From: Burkholderia ubonensis
GTDB taxonomy: Bacteria > Pseudomonadota > Gammaproteobacteria > Burkholderiales > Burkholderiaceae
Length of the DNA: 64,000 bases
Assembly: GCF_902833085.1 (NCBI RefSeq)
Contig: NZ_CADFEB010000004.1
Span: forward strand, 620,001 to 684,000
Reading direction: 5' to 3'
This document shows, one piece after another, positions 1-7,556 of this stretch (position 1 is its first letter; the number at the start of each line of letters is the position of its first letter). The notes under the pieces were generated by a model, which searched no databases, had not been told where the DNA came from, and was given only the letters and a program-made list of their open reading frames with translations. A program made the position numbers and the translations under genes.

Positions 1-1
1 G

Positions 2-754
2 GTGCTGCTGATCGGCGAGCCGCTGCCGGACGACCTGCCGGCGGGCATGCCGCTCGACGCGCAGAATTTCCTGACCGACATCCCGGCCGGGTTGCCGTCG
101 GATCTGCTGACGCGTCGTCCGGACATCATGGAAGCCGAGCAGAACCTGCTCGCGGCGAATGCGAACATCGGCGCGGCACGGGCGGCGTTCTTCCCGCGCA
201 TCTCGCTGACGGGCGCGTTCGGCACCGCGAGCCCGACGCTCGGCGGGCTGTTCAAGGCCGGCACCGCGGCGTGGTCGTTCGCGCCGCAGATCGCGATGCC
301 GATCTTCGAGGGCGGCGCGAACCTCGCCAATCTCGATCTCGCGAACGTGCAGAAGCGCATCGAGATCGCGAACTACGAGAAGGCGATCCAGTCGGCGTTC
401 CGCGAAGTGGCGGACGGCCTCGCTGCGCGCGGCACGTACGACCAGCAGATCGCCGCGCTGCAGCGCAACGAGCACGCGCAGCAGCGTCGCTACGACCTGT
501 CGGACCTGCGCTACAAGAACGGCGTCGACAGCTACCTGTCGGTGCTGACCGCGCAGACCGACCTGTATGCGGCGCAGCAGTCGCTGATCAACGCGCGGCT
601 CGCACGGTGGACGAACCTCGTCGACCTGTATCGCTCGCTGGGCGGCGGATGGATCGAGCGGGCCGGCGAGACGCCGCGCCCGGCCGACCAGCCGGTCGAC
701 TACGGCAAGGCGGCCGCGCCTGCACCGGCGTCGGCCGCTGCGGCGAAGGGCTGA
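2..754 (+). CDS. RND efflux outer-membrane factor (OprM/NodT family), 3' part only
   Basis: This is the C-terminal 250 residues of an outer-membrane channel protein of the TolC/OprM/NodT lipoprotein family, which docks with an RND pump and a periplasmic adaptor to export drugs across both membranes. The frame is open to the left edge, so the start, lipobox and first repeat lie outside the window. Visible family signatures are SDLLTRRPDIMEAEQNL, the ANIGAARAAFFPRISLTG segment that begins the second beta-hairpin/helix repeat, and FREVADGLAARGTYDQQ in the alpha-helical barrel. The tail is Ala/Pro-rich and low complexity. In this family the channel gene is usually last in an adaptor-pump-channel operon, which fits the hairpin terminator just downstream. 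The drug specificity cannot be told from this part. Confidence 0.93.
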   Translation: MLLIGEPLPDDLPAGMPLDAQNFLTDIPAGLPSDLLTRRPDIMEAEQNLLAANANIGAARAAFFPRISLTGAFGTASPTLGGLFKAGTAAWSFAPQIAMPIFEGGANLANLDLANVQKRIEIANYEKAIQSAFREVADGLAARGTYDQQIAALQRNEHAQQRRYDLSDLRYKNGVDSYLSVLTAQTDLYAAQQSLINARLARWTNLVDLYRSLGGGWIERAGETPRPADQPVDYGKAAAPAPASAAAAKG

Positions 755-859
755 GCGCCGCCGGTCGTCGCGATGCATGGCGGGCAACCGCCGGCATCGA
801 GCCGGCGGGCGTTGCGTGCGTGACGCAACCAGGATACGCACGCAACGCTCCGCAAATGA

Positions 860-895
860 CAACGCCACGGATGAGAATCCGTGGCGTTGCTTTTT
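860..895 (+). terminator. Rho-independent terminator after the efflux operon
   Basis: An 11-bp perfect stem (caacgccacgg at 860-870 pairs with 879-889) with an 8-nt loop is followed by ctttttgg. It lies about 105 nt past the stop codon of the outer-membrane factor and fits an intrinsic terminator for the rightward efflux operon. Confidence 0.85.
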
Positions 896-904
896 GGGCG
901 GGGG

Positions 905-920
905 CTTTGCACGTGCAAAG
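905..920. other. 16-bp perfect palindrome between two terminators
   Basis: ctttgcacgtgcaaag reads the same on both strands. It lies between the efflux terminator and the terminator of the convergent permease, so it is not an obvious promoter operator. It could be a protein-binding site or simply a third hairpin; the function is unknown. Confidence 0.4.
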
Positions 921-944
921 TTGGCGCGCGTGCTGGACGCAAAC

Positions 945-975
945 AAACACGCCACGACGATGTCGTGGCGTGTTT
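945..975 (-). terminator. Bidirectional terminator, mainly for the leftward permease gene
   Basis: A perfect 14-bp stem (945-958 with 962-975) with a 3-nt loop has AAA on its left flank and TTT on its right, so it can act on both strands. It lies 41 nt beyond the stop of the leftward NCS2 permease and backs up the efflux terminator in the other direction. Confidence 0.8.
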
Positions 976-1015
976 CGATCCAAACGCAGCGCCGCATCGC
1001 GGCGCGATCGGGCGG

Positions 1016-2389
1016 TCAGTGCAGGTCGGCCGGTCGCCCGTCGAAATCATGACCGGCGCGGCGGATGTCGCACTTCGCTTCCTTCTCGCCCTTCACGCCG
1101 TTGAACACGATGTTCAGGATTACCGCCGATACCGACGCGAGCAGGATGCCGCTGTGCAGGATCGGCGCGAGCGCGCCCGGCAGCTTCGAGAAGAAGTGCG
1201 GCGACACGACCGGCACGAGGCCGAGGCCGATGCTGACCGCGACGACGAACAGGTTGTGGTGGTTCTCCACGAAGTCGACCTTCGACAGCACCTTCACGCC
1301 GTTCGCCGCGACCATCCCGAACATCACGATCCCCGCGCCGCCGAGCACGAACGGCGGCACCGACGCGACCACCTGCGCCATCTTCGGGAACAGGCCGAGC
1401 AGCACCAGGATCACGCCGCCCGTCGCGCACACGAAGCGGCTCTTCACGCCCGTCACGCCGATCAGGCCGACGTTCTGCGAGAACGACGTATGCGGGAACG
1501 AGTTGAAGATGCCGCCGATCAGCGTGCCGAGGCCGTCGACGCGCAGGCCGCGCACGAGGCGATCCTGGTCCACCGGACGATCGACCATGTCGCCGACCGC
1601 GAGGAACATCCCGGTCGATTCGATGAACGTGACGAACATCACCGTGACCATCGTCGCGATCGACAGCGGGTCGAAGTGCGGCCAGCCGAAGTGGAACGGC
1701 ATCACGAAGCCGACCCACGGCGCGATCGACACGCCGTCGGTGTTCACGCGGCCGAGCGCGAACGCGATCGCGAAGCCCGCGACGATGCCGAGCAGCACCG
1801 AGATGTTCGCGATGAAGCCGCGGCCGAACTTGTTGATCAGCAGGATCAGCGTGAGCACGAGCAGCGACAGGCCGAGGTAGACGGGGCTGCCGTATTCCGG
1901 ATTGCCGACGCCGCCTGCGGCCCAGTTGATCCCGACTTCCATCAGCGACAGGCCGATCACCGAGATCACCGTGCCGACGACGACGGGCGGGAAGAACCGC
2001 AGCAGCTTGCCGATCGTCGGCGCGAGCACGATGCCGATGACGCCGGCCGCGATCGTCGAGCCGAAGATGTCGAGGATGCCGAGGCCGGGGTTCGTGCCGA
2101 TCGCGATCATCGGGCCGACCGCCGCGAACGTGCATCCCATGATCACGGGCAGGCGGATGCCGAAGATCCACAGGCCCAGCGTCTGGATCAGCGTCGCGAT
2201 GCCGCACGAAAACAGATCGGCGCTGATCAGGAACGCGATCTGGTCTTTCGGCAGCTTGAGCGCGCCGCCGACGATCAACGGCACGGCGACCGCGCCGGCG
2301 TACATGACGAGAACGTGCTGCAGTCCGAGCGTTACGAGCTTGCCGGTCGGCAACACTTCATCGCACGGATGGACCGTGTTCGATTGCAT
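1016..2389 (-). CDS. NCS2-family purine (xanthine/uric acid type) permease
   Basis: A 457-residue inner-membrane nucleobase:cation symporter-2 protein, which imports a purine with a cation. Family marks are the Gln-His pair of TM1 (GLQHVLVMYAGAVAVPLIV) and the NCS2 signature QNVGLIGVTG, whose leading Gln is typical of xanthine/urate transporters rather than uracil ones. Hydrophobic segments cover nearly the whole length, as expected for 14 TM elements. I chose the ATG at 2389 because GGAG sits 8 nt upstream and the protein then starts just before the conserved TM1. The frame stays open 24 codons further up but those residues look unrelated to the family. The gene stands alone, convergent with the efflux operon and divergent from the kinase at 2805. 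The exact purine is not determinable here. Confidence 0.9.
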   Translation of the reverse strand: MQSNTVHPCDEVLPTGKLVTLGLQHVLVMYAGAVAVPLIVGGALKLPKDQIAFLISADLFSCGIATLIQTLGLWIFGIRLPVIMGCTFAAVGPMIAIGTNPGLGILDIFGSTIAAGVIGIVLAPTIGKLLRFFPPVVVGTVISVIGLSLMEVGINWAAGGVGNPEYGSPVYLGLSLLVLTLILLINKFGRGFIANISVLLGIVAGFAIAFALGRVNTDGVSIAPWVGFVMPFHFGWPHFDPLSIATMVTVMFVTFIESTGMFLAVGDMVDRPVDQDRLVRGLRVDGLGTLIGGIFNSFPHTSFSQNVGLIGVTGVKSRFVCATGGVILVLLGLFPKMAQVVASVPPFVLGGAGIVMFGMVAANGVKVLSKVDFVENHHNLFVVAVSIGLGLVPVVSPHFFSKLPGALAPILHSGILLASVSAVILNIVFNGVKGEKEAKCDIRRAGHDFDGRPADLH

Positions 2390-2804
2390 CTGTCTCACTC
2401 CATGATCTTGTATTCGGGGTGATACGAAGTTATGCGGAACGGCCATGCGCAACAAGAGCACTGGGTTCTATTCCGTTCTTTGCTGGTTCGATATGCCGAT
2501 TCGGCATGAAGCGTGGCGTCGCGCATCGTGGATCTGCCGCAGGAGTGAGGTTTCCCGGTTTTATAGCCGTCCAAAATAATGCGGACTCCCATGTCAAATA
2601 TGGGGTGCTTTATGGTGTGTATCGCAATTCGGGAATAGTGGTCATTTCAGGGTGTGAAAAAACGCACCGGGTTAACCCGAGAACGGGCGTTTTAAAGCAG
2701 AAGGCGAGCTCGATCGCATCGGCCATTCACGATCGCGAAAAAATGGGGCGCATATTGCGATCCCGCTATCATCGAAGCTTGTCCATTCAATTCGTCGCTT
2801 CGTC
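2390..2804. other. Divergent intergenic region between purine permease and FGGY kinase
   Basis: This 415-nt stretch has no credible gene. Its middle (about 2560-2660) is clearly more AT-rich than the surroundings, as expected for promoters of the two divergent genes. I could not pair a convincing -35 with a -10 on either strand and see no strong inverted repeat. Confidence 0.5.
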
Positions 2805-4253
2805 ATGCGCTTGCTCGGAATCGATCTCGGCACCGGCTCGGTGAAACTCGTCACGCTCGACCCGGACGGCGTCGAACGCGCGGTCGCGAGCGAACCTTAT
2901 GCACTGTCGTCGCCGCAGCCCGGCTGGGCGGAAATCGCTCCGGATGCGTGGTGGGATGCGCTCGTTCGCGCCGCCGCGCGGCTGCCCGCCGATGAGCGGG
3001 CGCAAGTCGCCGCAATCGGTTTTTCGGGGCAGATGCACGGCGTCGTGCTGATCGATGCGGCCGGCCGCGCGGTGCGGCCCGCGCTGCTGTGGCCCGATAC
3101 GCGCGCCGTGCGGTTCGCCGCCGCGGCGGACTGGCCGGACGCGCCGAACCCGGTCGCGCCGGGGATGGCAGGCCCGCTGCTGCGCTGGATGGCCGCAAGC
3201 GAGCCGGCGGCGCTGCGCGCCGCACGCTGGGCCGTGCAGCCGAAGGACTGGCTGCGCATCGCGCTCGGCGGCGACGTCGCGGCCGATCCGAGCGATGCGT
3301 GCGCGACCGCGCTCGCGTTGCCCGACGGCGCGTGGGATGCCGCGCGGCTCGACGCGCTCGGCCTGCCGCGCGCGCTGTTTGCGCCGGTGCGCGCGTCGAC
3401 GGCGCCGTGCGGCGTGCTCGCCGCGCAGGCGGCCGCGGCGCTCGGCTTGCCGGCCGGCGTGCCGCTCGCGACCGGCGCGGCCGACACCGCGTGCGCGGCG
3501 CTGGGCAGCGGCCTCGTCGCGGACGGCGACGCGCTGCTGACGACCGGCAGCGGCGGGCAGATCGTCGTGCTCGCGGACCGGCTGCCCGCCGTGCGACGCG
3601 GGCTGCATCGCTATCGCGCGGCCGCGGGCGGCGGGTACTACACGATGGCGGCGATGCAGAACGTCGGGCTCGCGCTCGAAGCGGTGCGCGGCTGGCTCGG
3701 CTACGCGAGCTGGCCGGCCGCCTACGACGACGCGTTCGCGCAGCCGGCGTCCGAGCGGCTCTCGTTCCTGCCGTACCTGAGCGGCGAGCGCTCGCCGTGG
3801 ATGAATCCCGACGCGCGCGGCGGCTGGCTCGGCCTCGGGCTCGGCGATACGCGCGGCGCGATGATGAGGGCGGCGTTCGAAGGCGTCGCGTTCGCGCTGC
3901 GCGCGGGGCTCGATGCGATTCGTGTGGACGGTGCGGAAGGTGCGGGAGGCTGCGCGGTCGCGTCGCTGCGCCTGGCCGGCGGCGGCTCGGTCGATCCGCG
4001 CTGGCGCCAGCTGCTGGCCGACGCGCTCGGCGCGTCGCTCGACGCGGTCGACTGCCCGAACGCCGCGACGCGCGGCGCCGCGCTGCTGGCCGGCGTGGCG
4101 ATCGGCCACTGGCGCGAGGACGCGTTGCGCGCGCTCGCGCCCGCCGCGTCGCCGGTGGCGGCGCCGTGCGGCGACCGCGCGCTCGCGACGCGGCACGCGC
4201 GCTTCGTCGACCTGTATGCGCGAACCGCTGCATGGTTCACGCTGGACGTTTAA
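2805..4253 (+). CDS. xylB: FGGY-family carbohydrate kinase, xylulokinase-like
   Basis: A 482-residue cytoplasmic sugar kinase that would phosphorylate D-xylulose or a related ketose with ATP. The N-terminal phosphate-binding loop (LLGIDLGTGSVK), the xylulokinase signature IGFSGQMHGVVLID and the ADP-binding region (RLAGGGSVDPRWRQLLAD) are present. The catalytic-Asp segment reads TGAADTACAALG, where the window's second xylulokinase (17379-18860) has the canonical GGGGDN form; the Asp is kept but the context differs. The gene stands alone with no polyol dehydrogenase or transporter beside it, so its substrate may differ from D-xylulose. The ATG gives a normal FGGY start right before the first beta strand. 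Confidence 0.85.
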   Translation: MRLLGIDLGTGSVKLVTLDPDGVERAVASEPYALSSPQPGWAEIAPDAWWDALVRAAARLPADERAQVAAIGFSGQMHGVVLIDAAGRAVRPALLWPDTRAVRFAAAADWPDAPNPVAPGMAGPLLRWMAASEPAALRAARWAVQPKDWLRIALGGDVAADPSDACATALALPDGAWDAARLDALGLPRALFAPVRASTAPCGVLAAQAAAALGLPAGVPLATGAADTACAALGSGLVADGDALLTTGSGGQIVVLADRLPAVRRGLHRYRAAAGGGYYTMAAMQNVGLALEAVRGWLGYASWPAAYDDAFAQPASERLSFLPYLSGERSPWMNPDARGGWLGLGLGDTRGAMMRAAFEGVAFALRAGLDAIRVDGAEGAGGCAVASLRLAGGGSVDPRWRQLLADALGASLDAVDCPNAATRGAALLAGVAIGHWREDALRALAPAASPVAAPCGDRALATRHARFVDLYARTAAWFTLDV

Positions 4254-4272
4254 ACTCGGGCACTTGTCGTTT

Positions 4273-4290
4273 TGCGTCAACCATGACGCA
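4273..4290. promoter_or_regulatory. Inverted repeat upstream of adhC
   Basis: TGCGTCA (4273-4279) and TGACGCA (4284-4290) form a perfect 7-bp inverted repeat with a 4-nt spacer, 131 nt upstream of adhC and 20 nt past the kinase stop. It could be an operator for the formaldehyde operon; no regulator gene lies nearby to support this. Confidence 0.35.
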
Positions 4291-4367
4291 TACGGGCAAT
4301 ACGACGGCTGTTTCCCGCACGCGGCGCGTGCGTCGATCGGCCATCATGGGGAGCACGATTTCACTCG

Positions 4368-4395
4368 ACATGCCGCGCGACGCCGCGCGGCATGT
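4368..4395 (+). other. Stable hairpin in the adhC leader
   Basis: ACATGCCGCGCG (4368-4379) pairs perfectly with 4384-4395 around a 4-nt loop, ending 13 nt before the GGAG ribosome site of adhC. No T-run follows, so it is not an intrinsic terminator of the kinase gene. A 12-bp GC-rich stem this close to the ribosome site could affect translation or protect the 5' end. Confidence 0.5.
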
Positions 4396-4421
4396 CCACG
4401 TCTACCGATAGGAGTCACACG

Positions 4422-5528
4422 ATGAAGACGAAAGCCGCGATTGCATGGAAGGCGGGTGCGCCGCTGACGATCGAGGAAGTCGACCTGGAAGGGCCGCGCG
4501 CGGGCGAGGTGCTGATCGAGGTGAAGGCGACGGGGATCTGCCACACCGACTACTACACGCTGTCGGGTGCGGACCCGGAAGGGCTCTTCCCGGCGATCCT
4601 CGGCCATGAAGGCGCGGGCGTGGTGGTCGACGTCGGCCCCGGCGTCGGCACGGTGAGGAAGGGCGACCACGTGATTCCGCTCTATACGCCGGAATGCCGC
4701 GAGTGCAAGTTCTGCCTGTCGCGCAAGACGAACCTGTGCCAGAAGATCCGCGCGACGCAGGGCAAGGGGCTGATGCCGGACGCGACGTCGCGCTTCTCGC
4801 TCGACGGCAAGCCGCTGTTCCACTACATGGGCACGTCGACGTTCTCGAACTACATCGTGGTGCCGGAGATCGCGGTCGCGAAGGTGCGCGAGGATGCGCC
4901 GTTCGACAAGATCTGCTACATCGGCTGCGGCGTGACGACGGGCGTCGGCGCGGTGGTGTACTCGGCGAAGGTCGAGGCGGGCGCGAACGTGGTCGTGTTC
5001 GGCCTCGGCGGGATCGGCCTGAACGTGATCCAGGGCGCGAAGATGGTCGGCGCGGACAAGATCATCGGCGTCGACATCAACCCGAAGCGCGTCGAGCTCG
5101 CGAAGAAGTTCGGGATGACGCACTTCATCAACCCGAACGAGGTCGAGAACGTGGTCGACCACATCGTGCAGCTCACCGACGGCGGCGCGGACTACTCGTT
5201 CGAATGCGTGGGCAACGTGAAGCTGATGCGCCAGGCGCTCGAGTGTACGCACAAGGGCTGGGGCCAGTCGTTCATCATCGGCGTTGCGGCAGCCGGCGAG
5301 GAAATCAGCACGCGGCCGTTCCAGCTGGTGACGGGCCGCGAGTGGAAGGGCTCGGCGTTCGGCGGCGCGCGCGGCCGCACCGACGTGCCGAAGATCGTCG
5401 ACTGGTACATGGAAGGGAAGATCAACATCGACGACCTGATCACGCACACGCTGCCGCTCGAGAAGATCAACGACGGTTTCGACCTGATGAAGAAGGGCGA
5501 GTCGATCCGCTCGGTCGTGCTGTACTGA
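4422..5528 (+). CDS. adhC: S-(hydroxymethyl)glutathione dehydrogenase / class III alcohol dehydrogenase
   Basis: A 368-residue zinc-dependent cytoplasmic enzyme that oxidises S-hydroxymethylglutathione (formed from formaldehyde and glutathione) to S-formylglutathione with NAD; it also reduces S-nitrosoglutathione. The catalytic zinc motif [12 protein letters not shown] and GHEGAG, the four-Cys structural zinc loop (CRECKFC followed by NLC) and the Rossmann motif [16 protein letters not shown] are all visible. The length matches the family. I chose ATG 4422 because taGGAG lies 8 nt upstream; a start 10 codons earlier has no ribosome site. fghA follows after 16 nt, so the two form the classic formaldehyde detoxification operon. 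A strong leader hairpin precedes it. Confidence 0.97.
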   Translation: MKTKAAIAWKAGAPLTIEEVDLEGPRAGEVLIEVKATGICHTDYYTLSGADPEGLFPAILGHEGAGVVVDVGPGVGTVRKGDHVIPLYTPECRECKFCLSRKTNLCQKIRATQGKGLMPDATSRFSLDGKPLFHYMGTSTFSNYIVVPEIAVAKVREDAPFDKICYIGCGVTTGVGAVVYSAKVEAGANVVVFGLGGIGLNVIQGAKMVGADKIIGVDINPKRVELAKKFGMTHFINPNEVENVVDHIVQLTDGGADYSFECVGNVKLMRQALECTHKGWGQSFIIGVAAAGEEISTRPFQLVTGREWKGSAFGGARGRTDVPKIVDWYMEGKINIDDLITHTLPLEKINDGFDLMKKGESIRSVVLY

Positions 5529-5544
5529 TCGCGAGGCCACGACG

Positions 5545-6393
5545 ATGCTCGAACTCGTTTCGTCACACGCGTGCCACGGCGGCGAGCAGCGCTTCTATCG
5601 CCATGACTCGACGGCGATCGGCCTGCCGATGAAGTTCTCGGTGTACCTGCCGCCGCAGGCCGCGCACGGCCGCGTGCCGGCGCTGTTCTATCTCGCGGGG
5701 CTGACCTGCACCGAGGAGACATTCGCGATCAAGGCCGGCGCGCAGCAATACGCGGCGCAGCACGGGCTCGCGCTCGTGATGCCCGACACGAGCCCGCGCG
5801 GTGCGGGCGCGCCGGGCGAGACCGACGCGTGGGACTTCGGCGTCGGCGCGGGCTTCTATGTCGATGCGACCGAAGCGCCGTGGTCGGCGCATTACCGGAT
5901 GTATTCGTACGTCGTCGACGAACTGCGCGAGACGGTGAACGCCGAGTTGCCGATCGACGGCGCGCGGCTCGGCATCTTCGGCCACTCGATGGGCGGGCAT
6001 GGCGCGCTCGTGCTCGCGCTGCGCAATCCGGACGTGTACCGCTCGGTGTCGGCGTTCGCGCCGATCGCCGCGCCGACGCGCTGCCCGTGGGGCGAGAAGG
6101 CGTTCTCGGGCTATCTGGGCGCGGATCGCGAAGCGTGGAAGCACTACGACGCGAGCGAGCTCGTCGCGCGCGCGGACGCGCGGAAGTTCACGGACGGCAT
6201 CCTCGTCGATCAAGGGCTCGCCGACCAGTTCCTCGCGAACCAGCTGAATCCCGACGTGTTCGAGGCGGCGTGTGCGGCGGCCGGACAGCCGCTGACGCTG
6301 CGGCGGCATGCGGGCTACGACCACGGGTATTACTTCATCTCGACGTTCATCGCGGATCACGTCGCGCATCATGCGCGGGTGCTCGCGCGCTGA
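5545..6393 (+). CDS. fghA: S-formylglutathione hydrolase
   Basis: A 282-residue cytoplasmic esterase D-type alpha/beta hydrolase that splits S-formylglutathione into formate and glutathione, completing the pathway begun by the gene 16 nt upstream. The nucleophile elbow GHSMGGHGALVLALRNP is clear. The conserved LAGLTCTEETF near residue 55 and the C-terminal HAGYDHGYYFISTFI carrying the catalytic His are also present. The length is normal. It is probably translated from the same transcript as adhC. I see no terminator directly after it. Confidence 0.97.
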   Translation: MLELVSSHACHGGEQRFYRHDSTAIGLPMKFSVYLPPQAAHGRVPALFYLAGLTCTEETFAIKAGAQQYAAQHGLALVMPDTSPRGAGAPGETDAWDFGVGAGFYVDATEAPWSAHYRMYSYVVDELRETVNAELPIDGARLGIFGHSMGGHGALVLALRNPDVYRSVSAFAPIAAPTRCPWGEKAFSGYLGADREAWKHYDASELVARADARKFTDGILVDQGLADQFLANQLNPDVFEAACAAAGQPLTLRRHAGYDHGYYFISTFIADHVAHHARVLAR

Positions 6394-6463
6394 GCTGTCG
6401 GACGCCACGTCGTTCCGCACCGGCGCGGACGACGTGGCCTGTCATTCATCGCCAGACGCCAAC

Positions 6464-6748
6464 ATGATTCGTTTCATCCACTTCGCGTGCATCATCGGCT
6501 TGCTCGTCGTCATCGCGATCACCGGGAACCCGTACGCGTGGATGCATGAAATCGATCCATCCGTCGCGATCGGCGCAATCAAGGACGAAGCAGGTGACCG
6601 GAGGCTGGTCGCATATGCGTTCCTGATGATCGTTGCCGCCGCTCAAGTCGTGTTGCTCGCGAGATCCGGGGCCGTCGGTCGCAGACCTTGGGTCAGCTTC
6701 CTGATTCTCGCGGCAACGGGCGTATGCGCATGGAGAGCGAGCCTGTGA
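6464..6748 (+). CDS. Small hypothetical membrane protein
   Basis: A 94-residue protein I do not recognise. Three hydrophobic segments are visible: residues about 5-22 (FACIIGLLVVIAITG), about 47-62 (AYAFLMIVAAAQVVLLA) and about 74-90 (VSFLILAATGVCAWRA), so it is probably an inner-membrane protein. It lies 70 nt after fghA and just before the convergent znuB stop. No strong ribosome site precedes the ATG, and the hydrophobic pattern is the main support for it being real. A role in formaldehyde metabolism is not implied by position alone. Confidence 0.55.
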   Translation: MIRFIHFACIIGLLVVIAITGNPYAWMHEIDPSVAIGAIKDEAGDRRLVAYAFLMIVAAAQVVLLARSGAVGRRPWVSFLILAATGVCAWRASL

Positions 6749-6770
6749 CGTCAGCGGCTGGCCTTGCGCG

Positions 6771-7556
6771 TCATCCTGCCCTGCGCAACAGGCTCGCCCC
6801 ATACACCAGCGCCGACAGCGCCGTAATCCAGAAGCTCGTCGGCCAGTCGGTGTAGTACGCGAGCACGATACCCAGCCACGCCTCGAACAGCGCGAACAGC
6901 GCGGCGAGCACGACGCCCGTCGACAGCCGCGTCGACACGTTCTGCGCGGCGGCGGCCGGGCCGACCAGCAGCGTGAACACGAGCAGCACGCCGACGATCT
7001 GCGTCGCCGCGGCGACCGCGAGCGCGCACACCGCGAGGAACAGCACCGACACCGCGCGCAGCGACACGCCCTTCGCTTCGGCGAGTTCGGGCTGCAGCGA
7101 CGCGAACAGGAGCGGCCGCGCGATCAGTGCGAGCGCGGCGAGGCTCACCGCGCCGATGCCCGCGAGCACCGCGAGCGTGTCGTGGCTGACCGCGAGCACG
7201 TTGCCGAACAGCAGCGCCGTCACCTGCGTCGCGAACGACGTATAGAAATGCAGGAACAGCAGGCCGAAGCCGAGCGCGCCCGACAGGATCACGCCGATCG
7301 CGACGTCGCGCCCCGCGAGCCGCTCGCCGAGCGCGCCCATGCCGATGCCGGCCGCGAGCGTGAAGCCGACCATCCCCCAGATCGGCGAGATGCCGAGCAG
7401 CACCGCGCCCGTCGCGCCGGTGAAGCCGACGTGCGACAGCGCGTGGCCGGCGAAGGTCTGCCCGCGCAGCACCAGGAAGTAGCCGACGATGCCCGCGAGC
7501 ACCGCGACGATCCCCGACGCCGCGAAGGCGTTGATCATGAAATCGTATTCAAACAT
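6771..7556 (-). CDS. znuB: Zinc/manganese-type ABC transporter permease
   Basis: A 261-residue integral membrane subunit of a cluster-9 metal ABC importer, with about eight hydrophobic helices. Family marks are GYFLVLRGQTFAGHALSHVGFTG near residue 30, split here as GYFLVLRGQTFAG and HALSHVGFTG, and the later AQIVGVLLVFTLLVGPAA-like segment (TQIVGVLLVFTLLVGPAAAA). It is the last gene of zur-znuA-znuC-znuB and its ATG overlaps the end of znuC by 8 nt, indicating translational coupling. It forms the metal channel with the ATPase encoded upstream. Confidence 0.93.
   Translation of the reverse strand: MFEYDFMINAFAASGIVAVLAGIVGYFLVLRGQTFAGHALSHVGFTGATGAVLLGISPIWGMVGFTLAAGIGMGALGERLAGRDVAIGVILSGALGFGLLFLHFYTSFATQVTALLFGNVLAVSHDTLAVLAGIGAVSLAALALIARPLLFASLQPELAEAKGVSLRAVSVLFLAVCALAVAAATQIVGVLLVFTLLVGPAAAAQNVSTRLSTGVVLAALFALFEAWLGIVLAYYTDWPTSFWITALSALVYGASLLRRAG

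Noticed and set aside
881..2422. A 513-codon open frame on the plus strand
   Set aside because: It lies antisense to the NCS2 permease. Its translation is a monotonous mix of Arg, Asp, His and Glu, as produced by opposite frames of GC-rich genes, with no ribosome site.
4368..4395. Terminator of the FGGY kinase gene
   Set aside because: The stem is strong but has no T-run and lies 115 nt past the stop, next to the adhC ribosome site.
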